From assembly GCA_024734495.1 (NCBI GenBank), contig JALMQS010000128.1:26641830-26705829 (forward strand): a stretch of DNA of 64,000 nucleotides, in the 5' to 3' direction. Source of the DNA: Forficula auricularia (Eukaryota; Arthropoda; Insecta; Dermaptera; Forficulidae). This document shows positions 1-11,669 of this stretch, in pieces. Made by a program: the position numbers and the translations under genes. The notes beneath the pieces were generated by a model that did not search any database, was not told the origin of the DNA, and worked only from the letters and a program-made list of their open reading frames with translations. The stretch's first letter is position 1. Each line of letters opens with the position of its first letter.

Positions 1-43
1 TTATGAAATTTAAATCATTTTAAAACCCATTATCCACTAATAA

Positions 44-302
44 CACTCTTCGACAAAAATTTCTCCTCATAAACCTAACAATGGATTCCAGTAGAGTTTT
101 TACGCTGATTATCATGCAATTTCCCGATTTTTTACAACACGTCAGAGTTTTGAGATATTATCGGTCAAAATGACGAAAAATAACAATATCTCAAAACTCT
201 TGAGGTGTTGTAAAAAATCGGGAAATTGCATGATAATCAGTGAAGAAGATTCTACTGGAATCCATTGTTGGGTCTAGGGGGGAAAATTTTTGTTGATCAG
301 TG
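44..302. mobile_element. Foldback MITE (short copy), TWA target site
   Basis: Two arms of about 140 bp are inverted copies of each other around position 181. The ends read CACTCTTCGACAAAAAT and its complement (TTGTTGATCAGTG). TAA lies immediately on both sides, a 3-bp duplication of the kind made by PIF/Harbinger elements (target TWA). The same ends occur at 51759-52465 (complete) and at 13544 (one arm). No coding capacity. The superfamily is inferred from the duplication only. Confidence 0.7.
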
Positions 303-303
303 T

Positions 304-505
304 AATAGTTCATGAGAAATAAAATTTATTAAAATTAGGAAATTTAAATTATTTTTAAACTCACTAATAAATTAATAATAGTTCATGTGAAATAAAATAT
401 ATTAAAATTAAGAATACATAATATTATCTATTTATGGAAGAAGTCTCCGTTAAAGTTAGGAAATTTAAATTATTTTAAAAGTTCATGAGAAATAAAATTT
501 ATTAA
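304..505 (+). repeat. Degenerate tandem repeat, about 65-bp unit
   Basis: Units contain TAGTTCATGAGAAATAAAAT followed by TTAGGAAATTTAAATTATTT and a stretch with ACTAATAA. Two full units and a partial one are visible. Isolated units also occur at 2-43, 880-925, 1738-1772 and 25516-25590. The last two lie directly beside Helitron-like 3' ends, so the unit may be part of a Helitron body. Confidence 0.55.
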
Positions 506-552
506 TTCGAAAGTTTTAAGGACTCGTTTTTTTGAGGATTTTTTTATTTTGC

Positions 553-592
553 AACCAACGTTTCGTCGACTTTGCCGACTTCTTCATGACTT
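553..592 (-). ncRNA. Degenerate hammerhead-like hairpin
   Basis: On the minus strand the sequence reads ATGAAGAA, a hairpin GTCG-GCAAAGT-CGAC, then GAAACGTTGG. This is the same layout as the better copies near 35.4 and 49.6 kb. The first core base is A rather than C and no stem I is evident, so it is probably inactive. Confidence 0.35.
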
Positions 593-1010
593 CAAATAGT
601 TACCATAAATCACACATTCGTCTAAAATACATTTTTCTTTATCTCCTTTACCAATGACCATCAGAAATTTAAAACCTCAAAAAAATTAAGAACATTGACA
701 TAAACAATTTTTATTTTTATTTTTTTAGGTACATTCTAACAATTTTATTGGAATTATACTTACTAGAAACGTTGATTGAAAAATAAGAAAATCACACAAA
801 AACTTGTCCTTAATTCTCATTAAAAACTTTCGAATTAATACATATTAAAGACGGAAATGATAATAATAATAAAAAATTTTAAAATTAGGAAATTTAAATT
901 ATTTTAAAACCCACTAATAATATTTTTATAAAGAAATGAGTATCTATTTGAGAAAGAAAGATTGAATTTTTTCTCTAAATCAACTTGTGATATGGAATCA
1001 ATTAATTTTA

Positions 1011-1736
1011 CGAACATGAATTTAGGTCATTTATCAAAGATTTTAATAGATGTGTTTATATTGCATGTAGGAGGGTCTTGTCCCCTCGGGAGTCGAACCC
1101 AAGCACTAGTACGCTTTCCGGGCAACTAGTCCAGACCCTTAAGACCATCACCTCCAAACATAAACATATCTTAATCGAATGTTTTCTACATTTGATTCAA
1201 TCAAATGTAGGGAATTTTCGTCAAATATTGAGTGAAAATAATATTTGAACTTATATATTTCTAACTTGAAATAATGATCTTAAATAAATTTTTATAATTT
1301 TTCTAAATAATATAACAAAGAATAATTGCTATATCAATGAGAATTGTTTTTGACCGCGCTTATTTGAAAAATATATTTATCGCGAGACTACTGCGGATTA
1401 CGCTATTGGAGTCTGCGGAGTTTTAAGCCTGGACCAAGAGAGAAAAAGATGTGATCCACTTAGCTACATTCCAACGTCATTTTGCGTATAGCCCGCTAGA
1501 CATTCGGATGGATCACCAATTGAATTTGAAATCTCAGATGACTGAAGACTCCGCACACTCCAATAGCGTGATCCGCAGTGGTCTCGCGATAAATATATTT
1601 TTCAAATAAGCGCGGTCAAAAACAATTCTCATTGATATAGCAATTATTCTTCGTTATATTATTTAGAAAAATTATAAAAATTTATTTATAAACATATCTA
1701 TTAAAATCTTTGATAAATGACCTAAATTCATGTTCG
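1011..1736. repeat. Foldback element with two arm pairs
   Basis: Outer arms pair 1011-1055 with 1693-1736 (CGAACATGAATTTAGGTCAT and complement). Inner arms pair about 1281-1420 with 1546-1690. The loop at 1421-1545 contains GGACCAAGAGAGAAAAAGAT. The left arm is interrupted at about 1064-1165 by a tRNA-like insertion. A relative without good arms lies at 55775-55990. No coding sequence. Confidence 0.7.
1067..1155 (-). repeat. tRNA-like insertion (SINE head or tRNA relic)
   Basis: On the minus strand a B-box-like GGGTTCGACTCCC is preceded by GATGGTCTTAAGGGTCTGG in the A-box position. No complete cloverleaf with a clear anticodon stem could be drawn. It interrupts the left arm of the surrounding foldback, so it inserted later. 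More likely a SINE-type relic than a working tRNA gene. Confidence 0.4.
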
Positions 1737-1773
1737 TACCACTAATAAATAGTTCAAGAGAAATAAAATTTAT

Positions 1774-1821
1774 CAGCCTGCTGGCCAGCAACTGTCCGCC
1801 GAAGACGGACTTCGCAGCTGG
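1774..1821 (+). mobile_element. Helitron-like 3' end (decayed)
   Basis: The hairpin GTCCGCCGAAGACGGAC is followed by TTCGCAGCTGG. Other copies in the window end in CAGCTAG after the same type of GC-rich hairpin (for example 45805-45832). The terminal CTAG has become CTGG here. The 5' end was not found. Confidence 0.45.
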
Positions 1822-2142
1822 TGACCTATAATCGATTAATATATTCAAAATGCCATTTATACTTGAAATTTTTAATAATTTTCTGTTTACTCATGCATAG
1901 CTTAAAGGATAGCAAATATTTAAAAAACGGAGTTACTATATGTATGATACAAAAAAAAAATCCTCTTCCGATTCAATAAACCTGCTGAACGGTTAAATTG
2001 AATATGTTGTTCAATATCAAATATGAGATTTCATTTTATATTTCAAGATCGTCAAATGGCAGGCAGGCAGGCATTTAAAGAGTTGTTATCTTAACATAAA
2101 TGTCACTTTCATCTTTTCAACTGATAATAGAATAGAAAACGA

Positions 2143-2710
2143 GTGGGGGTGGGGGGGGGGCAGCTTAAATTATTTGCTGTCCTATCAGAAACCATGTTTA
2201 GGATTGTATTTAACAAACAACGAGGGTGGTTGTACGCGTGTATGGCCTTGATAAGAGGTGCGACGGAAATGTACAGATATCCGCCTTCGCTGTCATTTTG
2301 TCTTTTTCACTTTCATCAAAATCAGTGTCGAGTCTGATTCCTCTCAACGGGGGCTGCTGTCATTCAATTGTGTACATTTTTTTTCTCAGCCGCGATTGTT
2401 CCCTGGCGGGGGGCGCCGGCGGGGATTTAAGTCAGCTGGGGGAACATACCCATGGTGGGGAGCTCCATTCTCTCTGACATGCCAACCTCGTATTCATGTC
2501 GCTGATAACGCGCTACATACACCAACTCGTTCTCTTGACAAGTGCTTTTGTATATTGTTTATCCATTGGTGTATCTATGTGTGCCTATGTCGTCGTTATG
2601 TTCGCCACCCCCGCATCAGCTCCACATGTGCGTCCACTCCGAGAACAAGAGTTCGGTTCGTAATTCTCCCAATCAATCCAAAAATGGCTGAATGTTCACT
2701 GGCTTAGCTC
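2143..2710 (+). other. GC-richer low-copy island, possible exon or regulatory DNA
   Basis: This stretch is clearly richer in G+C than its surroundings and shares nothing that I could find with other repeats in the window. It starts with a run of G (about 2143-2160). A plus frame stays open from 2258 to 2707, but three overlapping frames are open here, so that is weak evidence. A pyrimidine tract ending in TTTTTTTCTCAG (about 2387) would suit a splice acceptor. No protein domain was recognised. It may be a promoter or first-exon region, or an old unique segment. Confidence 0.3.
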
Positions 2711-2954
2711 TAATCGGATCTTCTGCTAGGCTAATTTCCATTTTTATCTTTGCAACAGAATATGACCTGTTGATCACAGACACCATCCCCCTCCCCGACG
2801 CCATTGCTATTTTAAAATTAATTGACCTTGTAATTTGATAAGCTTAAAATTATTAAGGTTTTTTTCCCCACAGTAACTGATTTGTTTAATTTATAGAGAA
2901 TAAAATCAAAGAGAATGTGTTCTCTGCTTAATGAAAATAAAATTACTTATATAT

Positions 2955-3383
2955 ATTATAGGTTTTTAACATCAAATGCGGACGTTTCCATATCAAATTC
3001 AGATTTTTAAAAATCAAAATCAGACTTTTTCAAATAAAATTCAGAATTTATTAATAAATGTTGAAAAAATAGAAAAAAATTATAGTTAAGAAAAAGTTTT
3101 AATTTAATTTAACTCTCAGGAAACGTCTTCAGGTAAAAAGCTAAAATTTAGTGCATTGTAAGATAAATTTGAGTACCAATTTCCAGCTCATTAACTAAAA
3201 CCTTCCAAAATTAGCATTTTGTAGTCTCAGGAAACGTTTTTAGGTAAAAAACTATAATTTAATATGTAAAACATGCATGGTTTTATAGAAATTCTGAATT
3301 TGATTTGAAAAAGTTTTATTTTGATTTTTTAAATCTTGAATTTGATATGGAAAAGTCAGAATTTGAAGTTCAAAACCTATAAT
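2955..3383. mobile_element. MITE with long A+T-rich inverted ends
   Basis: The left end TATAGGTTTTTAACATCAAA and the right end (complement of GAAGTTCAAAACCTATA) are inverted copies. They continue with repeats of CATATCAAATTCAG and AAATCAAAATCAGACTTTTT. The middle carries CTCAGGAAACGT twice (about 3116 and 3224). A second copy lies at 6643-7577. Non-coding. Confidence 0.65.
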
Positions 3384-4409
3384 ATAGGTCAAATATTTAG
3401 ACAGGACTAAGGCCCAATTTAACTAACCAAACTTAAACTAAGGAAGCACTTAAATTAACCTCAAATCAACTTTATGAAAAATTGAATTTCACCATTTCCA
3501 GATACCACACTCGCTCTACGAGATAGTTTATTCAGCTCGTATTGTCTTTAAGATATCTTTAAGATGTCTAGAAGATCTCCTAGTGTCTAGAAAACCTATT
3601 CTAGAGAAGGGCTTCTTAAACTATGGGTCGCGAAACTGAATTTTGGTGTATTGAAACATAGGGAAACAGTGACTTCTCAGTCAAAATGAGGTCGCCGATT
3701 AAAAAAGTTTAAGAAGCACTGTTCTAGAATAATTGTGTTAACAGGGTTGTTACTTAGAAAAAATATCGCTTAGTTTTTCTTAAATTTAATAAATTCAATT
3801 TATTGAATTTAATTCATCTTAAAAGCTGGTTTTATGTTAATTTAAGTGCTACCCTAGATTAAGTTTGTTTGATGAAATCTGGCGTGAGATTTTCCAGCCC
3901 TAATACCTATCAGAAATCGAATATTATCCGTTTTGAATAAATAATCCTATAATATTCTTTTCCCATCGTTTTTATCTTACATTATATTATGTCTAGGAAA
4001 AAATAAAATAAAAATATATTACTCTGAAAAAATCAAATTCGAAAAGTAATTCATTTATGCATTTAAAAAAATAAAATACTCTTATTCTTTTTTAATCTTG
4101 TCAAAAAGAATCATATTCATAAATTATCCCGCAATTTTGCTACTCGGGCGAGATTGTTATGTTGCCTGTTACCAAGGCGAATGGACAAATTTAAATCGTG
4201 TGCAAATTATTAAATCTTAATCGATTATATCTATAGATTTATTTACGCATGCACACTCAGATATAAAACTATTAATACTAGTCAAAATGCACAAAATTTG
4301 AAAGCGAAAAAATGAAAAATCTAGAGTAGATAAACGTCAAGGTTACTTGCTACAATTCAAACAAAAATAAATAAATAGATTCTCAATACAATGCAACTTT
4401 ATATAATAA
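3384..4409. other. A+T-rich stretch without recognised features
   Basis: I see no open frame, tRNA-like sequence or repeat shared with the rest of the window. A short passage near 3625-3725 mentions both arms of an imperfect inverted repeat (GCTTCTTAAACTATGG and complement-like AAGTTTAAGAAGCACTG), possibly a small decayed MITE. Confidence 0.4.
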
Positions 4410-4824
4410 TACAGGTAACGCTCCTATAACCCGGTAGATAGGTTCCTAGAAAATCCGTGTTATATGAGTCCCAGGGCTAGTACAAAAAGGGGAGTTACGT
4501 TCCGAAAACTTATTTAAAACATTTTTTCTTTTTTTAATTCCATATATAATCAACTTAAATTTTATTAAAAATATAAATCTATGTATAACACAAAACGAAA
4601 AGAAACAAAAAATATTATTTTCATTTAATTCGACATTAATTTAATAAATTCCTTCCACATCACTGGGTTAATAAAACGACGAAATTTACGTCAATGTGTT
4701 AAACAAAAATCATATTATCTAGTTCTATAGAAGTACAGTGTTGTACAAAGTTTTTCGCAATTTTTTTATCGTGTTAAAGCAAAACCGTGTTGGAAGATGC
4801 CGTGCTCTAGGAGTGCTACCTGTA
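4410..4824. mobile_element. Tc1/mariner-like MITE, TA target
   Basis: The ends are imperfect inverted repeats: CAGGTAACGCTCCTATAACC on the left and the complement of CAGGTAGCACTCCTAGAGC on the right, each bordered by TA. The total is 415 bp. The TA border and end type fit a non-autonomous Tc1/mariner or pogo-type element. No transposase is present. Confidence 0.7.
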
Positions 4825-5800
4825 TTAGTTTTGAAATTTTTAGAGCGCATATAATATTTTATCGGTCATAGACTGACTCACGAACTCATGGACATTTTGA
4901 ATATATTAATTAATATATCTAAAAATAATACATTTTCCTTGATCATTATATAAGACTTTTTTTATATGTAGACTTGTTTTTGCTAATATCTTTATTTTTA
5001 TTTCTATCAAACTATTGGGATTTTTTAGTTTTAGGAGTTTTAAGATATTTCGGATAAACTAATCATTTTTTTCTGCACAATTACAATATACTCACTTCAG
5101 TTTTCGCCAAAGAATAGGTCTAAAAAATCGTGTAAATTCACAAATTAATCGTCTTAAAAAAGAATAGATTTTATCTCTCTTGATTTTATTAAAGACAAAA
5201 TCGTGTATACAAATATTTGATATAAAAACAACTTTATCTTAAAATATTTAATAAAAAAACGTAATAGAATTCCTAATACCTAATAAAAAATCAATGTATA
5301 AATCGACCTGAAATTTTCAAATTGCTATAACTCCAGTCCATTTGAAGATAAAATAGTAAATGTATATATATATATATCATTTTGAAGGAAATTAAATGCT
5401 CTACAACTTCTTTTCTAAGGACTTTTACTGTTAAACGAAAGAATGAGGTGCTAGAGACAAAAGTTTGTCAAAAAATGTACGAAATTTTATTTTTTTCATA
5501 CTTAAACGATATTTGCGGGCAAATATCTCAAAAGCCATAAGGAATAGAGAAAAAAAACAATCTTGTAGTAAATTTTATAAACTTTTATTTTTCTAAGAGT
5601 AATTTTTCCCTACGACCCACCGTTTTTGAGATATAAGCGAAAAACCAAAAAACGGGACATTTCCACCCCCCCTTTCACCCCTAACCTAAGCCCGGTAGCT
5701 AGGACTAGGGACTTTTAGTATTTTTACTTCCTAACTACCCCAAACACATTCCATAAAAAAAATTCTCTCCTCTTCAATGTTTTCTATAACCCATTCGTTG
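4825..5800. other. A+T-rich stretch without recognised features
   Basis: There are short TA runs (5361-5378) and a C-rich segment (about 5660-5715), but no coding frame and no tRNA-like sequence. Confidence 0.35.
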
Positions 5801-5805
5801 ACTGG

Positions 5806-5895
5806 ACTATAGGGTTTTGAACCCATCCTCAGGAGTTAGCAAAGAAAACCTTTCTATGTTAACTCCTGAGGATGGGCTCAAAACCCTAAATATAT
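5806..5895. repeat. Palindrome related to the hammerhead-like family
   Basis: Arms TAGGGTTTTGAACCCATCCT and complement lie about 20 bp apart. Each arm reads CTCCTGAGGATGGG, matching the CTGANGA part of the family, but GAAA after the hairpin is lost. Downstream (5940-5970) a diverged form of the GGTGTTGG box is visible in reverse orientation. Confidence 0.5.
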
Positions 5896-6642
5896 ATATC
5901 GAGATCAAAACTCTAAACATATATTTGTTTTATTTTTTGTGGAAACTACCTTGAACCGGCACCTTACTCTTTGAAAATTATTAAAAATTTTATATTTATT
6001 TAATTAAATCAATCAGAAAACACACTCTGTTTTATTCCTTATAAGTGATAAGCTTAAGTATTGTATATATATACGTATCATATGACCTGATTTCGAGCTT
6101 TAGTCTCTTGCTAACTGGATACTTAATCGTTGTTGGGCCATTTATAAGGGATATCCTGCTGAGGGCTCGCTCGTTCAACGGGCCCCTCTCTCTGCCTTTT
6201 CAAACTTAATTGACTTCTCTTTCAGTATTTATTATTTTCTATTAGATCTTGGATTTTTTTTTGTCTGTTAGTAAATTGAAATAAACCTCTCGTAAGTCGT
6301 TTCTTTGCAGATTCGATTACGAGATTACATGACTACTAGTTTATAATTCCTTTGTGGGAGTCGGTTATGAAATGTCAGCTGGAATTGGTTTCACCTTCTA
6401 GGCAAATTTTATTTGCACTTTACAAGGCATTATATAATTATTATTATTTTTATTTATTTATTTATTTATTTTATCAGCGATTTATTTTTCTATTTTCCAA
6501 TTTTTATTAATTTATATTTGTTCTATTTTAACTATTATTAATAAAATATATAATATTCAAATATTAATGGCTTTAATATTTTTTTCCCCATATTTGATAA
6601 AGCTTTTTTCAATAACACAATTCTATAATAATTAAATATAAA

Positions 6643-7577
6643 TATAGGTTTTTATCTTCAAATTGAGTCGACTGTAGGTCAGTGGTTAGAGTGTCGGGCC
6701 TCTGGCCTGAAATACACCGGCTCGAGACCGAGTCTCGGCAGATATTTGCAGTCGCCTACTCTTGGAAAACAATGGCAACCTACCAAGAGTATAATCGCCT
6801 AGTAACCTCTCCAAACTAGCCGTTCGGAACCGGCCTTAAAAAGTAGGTCCCGTATAACTGTGTAAAAACAGCTAAACACACTCAGCACAGGTATATGTGG
6901 AGAGGAGCCGAAACGTCAGGGAGACCTGATATGGCACTTAAAGGAGAAGAACTGGACTTTTCCATATCAAATTCAGGATTTTAAAAATCAAATTCACGAT
7001 GCTTCAAACCAAATTAAGGATTTTAAAAATCAAAATTAGACTTTTTCAAATCAAATTCAGAATTTCTATAAAACGATGCATATTTTACATATTAAATTAT
7101 AGCTTTTTACCTGAAAAGGTTTCTTGTGAGTACAAAATGCAAATCTTGAAAAATGAGCTGAAAATTGTTTCGCAAATATATTAAAATGCACCAAATTTTA
7201 GCTTTTTATCTGAAAACGTTTCCTGAGAGTACAAAATAACAATCTTGAAAGGTTTTAGTTAATGAGCTGAAAATTTGTATGCAAATCTCTTAGAATGCAC
7301 CAGATTTTAGCTTTTTACCTGAAAACTTTCTCCTGAGAGTTAAATTAAATTAAAACTTTTTCTTACCTATAACTTTTTTCTATTTTTTCAACTGTTTATT
7401 AACAAATTCTGAATTTGTAAAAGTCTGATTTTGATTTTTAAAATCCTGTGTTTGGTTTGAAACATCCTGAATTTGATTTTTAATATTCTGAATTTGATAT
7501 AGAAAAGTCCGCACTTTAATTTTAAAATCTCGAATTTGATATGGAAAAGTCCGAATTAGAAGTTAAAAACCTATATA
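6643..7577. mobile_element. Second copy of the 2955-3383 MITE, hosting a SINE
   Basis: The left end ATATAGGTTTTTATCTTCAA is separated from the next element sequence (GGACTTTTCCATATCAAATT, about 6952) by the SINE at 6665-6952. The right end reads GAAGTTAAAAACCTATATA. The centre (about 7080-7345) is a tandem array with a unit near 105 bp containing ATTTTAGCTTTTTACCTGAA, about 2.5 copies. Confidence 0.6.
6665..6952 (+). repeat. tRNA-derived SINE (family D)
   Basis: The head has an A-box-like TAGGTCAGTGGTTAGAGTG and a B-box-like GGCTCGAGACC. The body contains AGATATTTGCAGTCGCCTAC and TCCAAACTAGCCGTTCGGAA. A minus-strand copy of the same body lies at 13855-14075, so it is a dispersed element and not a tRNA gene. 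It is inserted inside a MITE, so it is younger than that MITE. Confidence 0.65.
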
Positions 7578-8547
7578 TCCTATTAGTCAAGTCAAATTAG
7601 AAAAAATAAAAACATTATTCGGTAAAGATCTGAATTTTGGTATACATATGCTTATTACGGGTTCCCATTGAACATATAAAAGTCCCCGTCAAAATGTGTT
7701 GCACTCTAACCGCCATCTTGGAAAAAAGGACTTTTTCAGTTTTTTGCCTATATCTCGGTAACTATAACTCATACGAAAAAAATATCTGAGATAAAAAATA
7801 TAGTTTATTAAATTTCCTATAAGAAAGTTAATTAATATTTTTTTTTATCTCCAATACTTTAGCTGTAATCTGACGTTGAATAGAGAAGAAAGTCTTCTGA
7901 GCTCTTGAAACTGTTGTCCAAAATAGTTTTTTGCCGGTTCATGACCTGTAAATATTATGAATAAATGACAAATCATTAAATTTTTTGAACATTGTGCTAG
8001 TATTTTTTAGATATGTGAAAGTTTGTCTATTCATTCCACTCGTACTAGGTTTAACATTGTTTGAAGCCCAATATATATTATCACATTATATGAATTACTT
8101 TAATTTATTATAAAACTAATTAATGTGGAATTTATTGAGTGGAAATAAATGTTTTAAAAATATCTATCTATTCCCATGATTATATAAAGCATTCTTTTTA
8201 TCTTAAAATTAATTTTCATTAATATCGTTATTTTTTTGTTCATCATTGATTCTAATCTTTTCGTCTTATCTCGCGTTTGTCATTTAAAATGAGCATTTAT
8301 TCTATTTTAGAATCATTTTCCATTGTCTTCGCGTAAATTGTCACTGCCAGTGAGTGAGTGTATGTATGATGAAAGCCAGGAAGAAAAAAAAGATAAACGC
8401 GTAAAAATTTATCAGAATATGGCGGAAAAAGAATCAAAAAATGTCAGTTTAAAATTTCTAGTATATTCCAATTTGATTAAATAAAGGAAATATTAATCTC
8501 TAGTTTTGAAATAAAATTATTGATTATCAAACAGAAAGATTCTAGAC
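7578..8547. other. A+T-rich stretch without recognised features
   Basis: No shared repeat or coding signal was found. Around 8330-8420 the base composition is slightly more mixed, but no frame is convincing. Confidence 0.35.
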
Positions 8548-8805
8548 GAGTGATCTCCAAAATGGAGGGTTAAGCAGAAAACGCCACATTTTTCTTCAAA
8601 ATACTTTATATCCTCTTGTAATTATTTATCAATTGCATGCAAGTATATATTATATTGTTTCAATTGAAATAAATAAATAAAAACAATAATAACTTGATTT
8701 TCCGTTCATTTCAATTCAATTTCAATTTTTGACACACACGGGGGTACAATTTATTATTATTTTCGTCATAAGGTTACGCGGTCAAAAAAAGATTGGAGAT
8801 CGCTG
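8548..8805. mobile_element. hAT MITE with 8-bp target duplication
   Basis: The left end GAGTGATCTCCAAAATGG and the right end (complement of CAGCGATCTCCAATC) are of hAT type. They are flanked by TTCTAGAC (8540-8547) and TACTAGAC (8806-8813), 7 of 8 identical. 258 bp, non-coding. Confidence 0.7.
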
Positions 8806-9039
8806 TACTAGACCATAGCTACCCAAACTTACTTCGTGGATCATTAACATACAATATTGATAATCCCATCCATCTAATTTCGATACGGAAAGTATCGGGA
8901 TTACAGTGAAGCTTTTATGCATAAGTAAGGGAAGTTTCACGAAATTAATATTTTATTTTTAGACTGATTAATGACAATTTTATATTAAAAAAAAATTTAC
9001 ACAAAGATTTAGAAATAATATGCCTAGGCTTATAAAATA

Positions 9040-9699
9040 CTAGCTGCGAAGCCCGCCTTCGACGGGCCTCTTGTTAGCCAGGAGGTTTCGCTTCCTGGGG
9101 ACCTCCACCCATTTTGGTTGGTTGGTTGGTTTTTGAGTTTCTAATTCCTTAGGGGCCTACAGATTGTATATACTAATGTTGGTTGAGTTTGCTCCAAAGG
9201 CTTGAAATTTTAATTTTTTGGCCCCTCATTTTGAGTGGTAAGTTTTTGAATTTTTTTAAAAAATAATTATCAGGAATCACATTCTGTAAAACTTTACTTC
9301 GAATTTAAATTTACATAGAGTTAATAGTTTAGGAGCTATTTGATAATTCACAGTATTGTCGAGCCCCCCCCCCCCCCCCCAACCCAAGCCCCCTTTTTCA
9401 CTCAAAATATCAAAATATTCTATAGCAATCGTCTTAAGTTAGAAAACATCTGATCCATATACGAAATTTCATAAGGATATCTCAAGACGTTTTTATGCCA
9501 ATTGCAAATGCAATTTCAACTTTTTGACCCCCCCCCTTCCCTTCACCACAATTTGGTTGGCAAATTTTAGCATTTCTAGTCTTCTGGGGGTCTACATATT
9601 ATGTATACAAATTTAGGTTGAGTTTGGTACAAAGCACTAGAATTTTCATTTTTTGACCCTGCCCCCTGTCGGGATTTTGGGTGCCACCCAGAATATAGA
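9040..9699 (-). mobile_element. Non-autonomous Helitron
   Basis: On the minus strand the 3' end is the hairpin GCCCGTCGAAGGCGGGC, then TTCGCAGCTAG, followed by host T. The proposed 5' end is TCTATATTCTGG preceded by host A, which fits insertion between A and T. The interior matches the Helitron at 44871-45832 over the passages with ATTTCATAAGGATATC-like and ACTATTAACTC-like sequence. It carries a run of C (9366-9380) and a copy of the GTATACAAATTTAGGTTGAG motif. No Rep/helicase coding sequence. Confidence 0.65.
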
Positions 9700-10739
9700 T
9701 ATTGATAAATTGAATATTTAATGAAAAGTCGCATTATCCATTGTTTTATCAAGGCTGTATAAGACAATATAATACATTTTACATTCTAATATTACGACTG
9801 ACTATATAATTAATAAATCACAAAACATTTCATATCCAAAATAGTAATTAAAAATGAATGGATTTTAAACTATGGTTCTCTGACACGAGTAGAAAGAAGC
9901 AAGAAATATAACTTAATTCCTTATTTTTTTTTATTTTATTTCTGTAAACAAGAAGTAGAATTCATAATAAACCTTGAAATTCCATTTCTTAATTTTCCAG
10001 ATTTATCTCCATTCATCTATTAAATTGGAAATAAACAGAGAGTTGTGTGCTTCTGACATTAACAAACGCTATATGGAAAATGTTTTTTACCCCGTTTCGC
10101 TATTATTTTTTAATTTACTATATTATTTTGTAAAGAAGGTCAAAGATTGAAGTTTTTTAATTACATTCACTTTCACAACGGCACTTAATCCATGTATCTA
10201 AATTATAGATATTTTTGGCACAGTAGATATTTATTCCTGTCATTAAATTAATAAGAGATATGGCGCTAATAAACTCCCTCTAGTCATGACCCAGAAACGT
10301 TTCCGCTCTTTCCCTTTCTTATAGGTATTATATTATGGTAAATGTTCTGATAAAATTAAATCAATTTCCCCAAAATCGTCCTATGTACGTAGTGTGTTTT
10401 ACCCACCCATTTGAGATTAAATTAAAATATCGAACCACTTTGTCAATTCATTTATCCTTATGATTTCTAGAGGCAGAAATTATTTTTCTGTCTCCTTCCT
10501 GGCTTACCTATCCGTGATATAACTTTTGGATATAAAAAAAAATTCTGTCGAATTGAGAACCTCCTCCTTTTTTGAAGTCGGATAAAAAAACAAAAAGAAA
10601 AAAGTGTAGATTAAACACTTATTTACTAAGTTAGTTTACTAAGCTGATATTTATTTTAGTACTTATAATTGAGTTTACATATTCTTATTCATTTAATTTG
10701 TAATTAATTTTTCGTATTTTTTCTAAAAAGTATTTAAAA
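9700..10739. other. A+T-rich stretch, one small repeat fragment
   Basis: The only recognisable piece is at about 10540-10600: CGAATTGAGAACCTCCTCC followed by TTTGAAGTCGGATAAAAA, the end of the GTCGG repeat family (see 54300-54960). The rest shows no coding frame. Confidence 0.4.
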
Positions 10740-10918
10740 AAACAAAAATTAATAAAAAATCTTGAATTTGTACCATTTTTAAAGAAGTTATGAACAAAAA
10801 ACCGAAATTGTTTTAAGCCGGTGATCAAAAAAATTTCAAAATTTAGAGTTTTTTGATGAAGGAAATCAAAAATTAAAATTTTTCAAACCGTCCGATTTGA
10901 CGTGGAATGCCTTGTATA
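10740..10918 (+). repeat. Right-arm fragment of the GGCATTCC foldback family
   Basis: It contains GCCGGTGATCAAAAAAATTT and AAACCGTCCGATTTGACG followed by GTGGAATGCC. These match the right arm of the complete element at 30951-31954. Confidence 0.6.
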
Positions 10919-10996
10919 TTCAGTAATGTTTGCCATTTCATCATGAAAGTATTAATGTAAGAGCACAGATTGCAAATCGTGCATATTTATTATGAA

Positions 10997-11312
10997 ATTC
11001 GTGGTTCTGTTCGAAAAACCTACAGATCGCTGCGACCATTATACGATCGACTTAATCGTTCATCTGAACAAATAATTCATAGAACCATGGATCGATTTCG
11101 CACCTCATTTACTCTACTTGGTGTAGCCCACTCTGTGTGATGAAAAAAAGTGCGTACTGAAGAAAATATCGCCTCTGTTGAGAAAAGTATCAAATAAGGT
11201 CCCAACACTTCGATTCGGCACTGTGCGCAACAAGTAAACCTCTCGCGAAATACTTATTGGCCCTTTTATATGTACTGAGTCCAAATTACTGCAGCCACAA
11301 TATTTTTTCAAG
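10997..11312 (+). pseudogene. Tc1/mariner-type transposase, N-terminal remnant
   Basis: The plus frame encodes a helix-turn-helix DNA-binding region of a Tc1/mariner-type transposase, which would bind the element's inverted ends in the nucleus. Visible in order: RGSVRKTYRSLRPLY, EQIIHRTMDRFR, then two stops (near 11140), VRTEENIASVEKSI, another stop, and NTSIRHCAQQVNLSR, after which the frame shifts. The catalytic half is absent. The wording matches the N-terminal part of a family common in insects, of which 33089-33735 is the C-terminal part, so the two may come from the same element family. Inverted ends were not found here. Dead copy; I am confident of the family, less so of the exact ends. 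Confidence 0.7.
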
Positions 11313-11669
11313 TTTTGAGATTTTTTTACAAAAATAATAATAATAATAATAAAAATAGGGAGAATAATAATTAGTTTCAGTCGTTTTTAAGATATTTCGA
11401 AAATATATAAAAAAAAAAAAAAAAATAATGCCCGATTACAACATTTTATGATATCTCATATATTATGTAGTAACGTAATAAGATAAGAGTGAATTTAAAA
11501 GAGATTGAAAATGTGAATCTTTTAAAATAAGAGACTTTTGCACGTGAATTCAAATTGTCTTAATTTTATTTTAAAAATAAATGTGTTCCTTATTTCTTTT
11601 AGGTTAAAATTTTTATGGTTCTTAAGAAAAATTATTTTGAAATTTGTTTTCCCATCTCACCTTTCTGAG

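Noticed and set aside
304..505. CRISPR array
   Set aside because: The repeats are long, degenerate, directly adjoining and in a eukaryotic context; there are no spacers of even length.
1067..1155. Functional tRNA gene
   Set aside because: Only the internal promoter boxes resemble tRNA; acceptor and anticodon stems do not form. The same holds for the sequence at 38459-38537.
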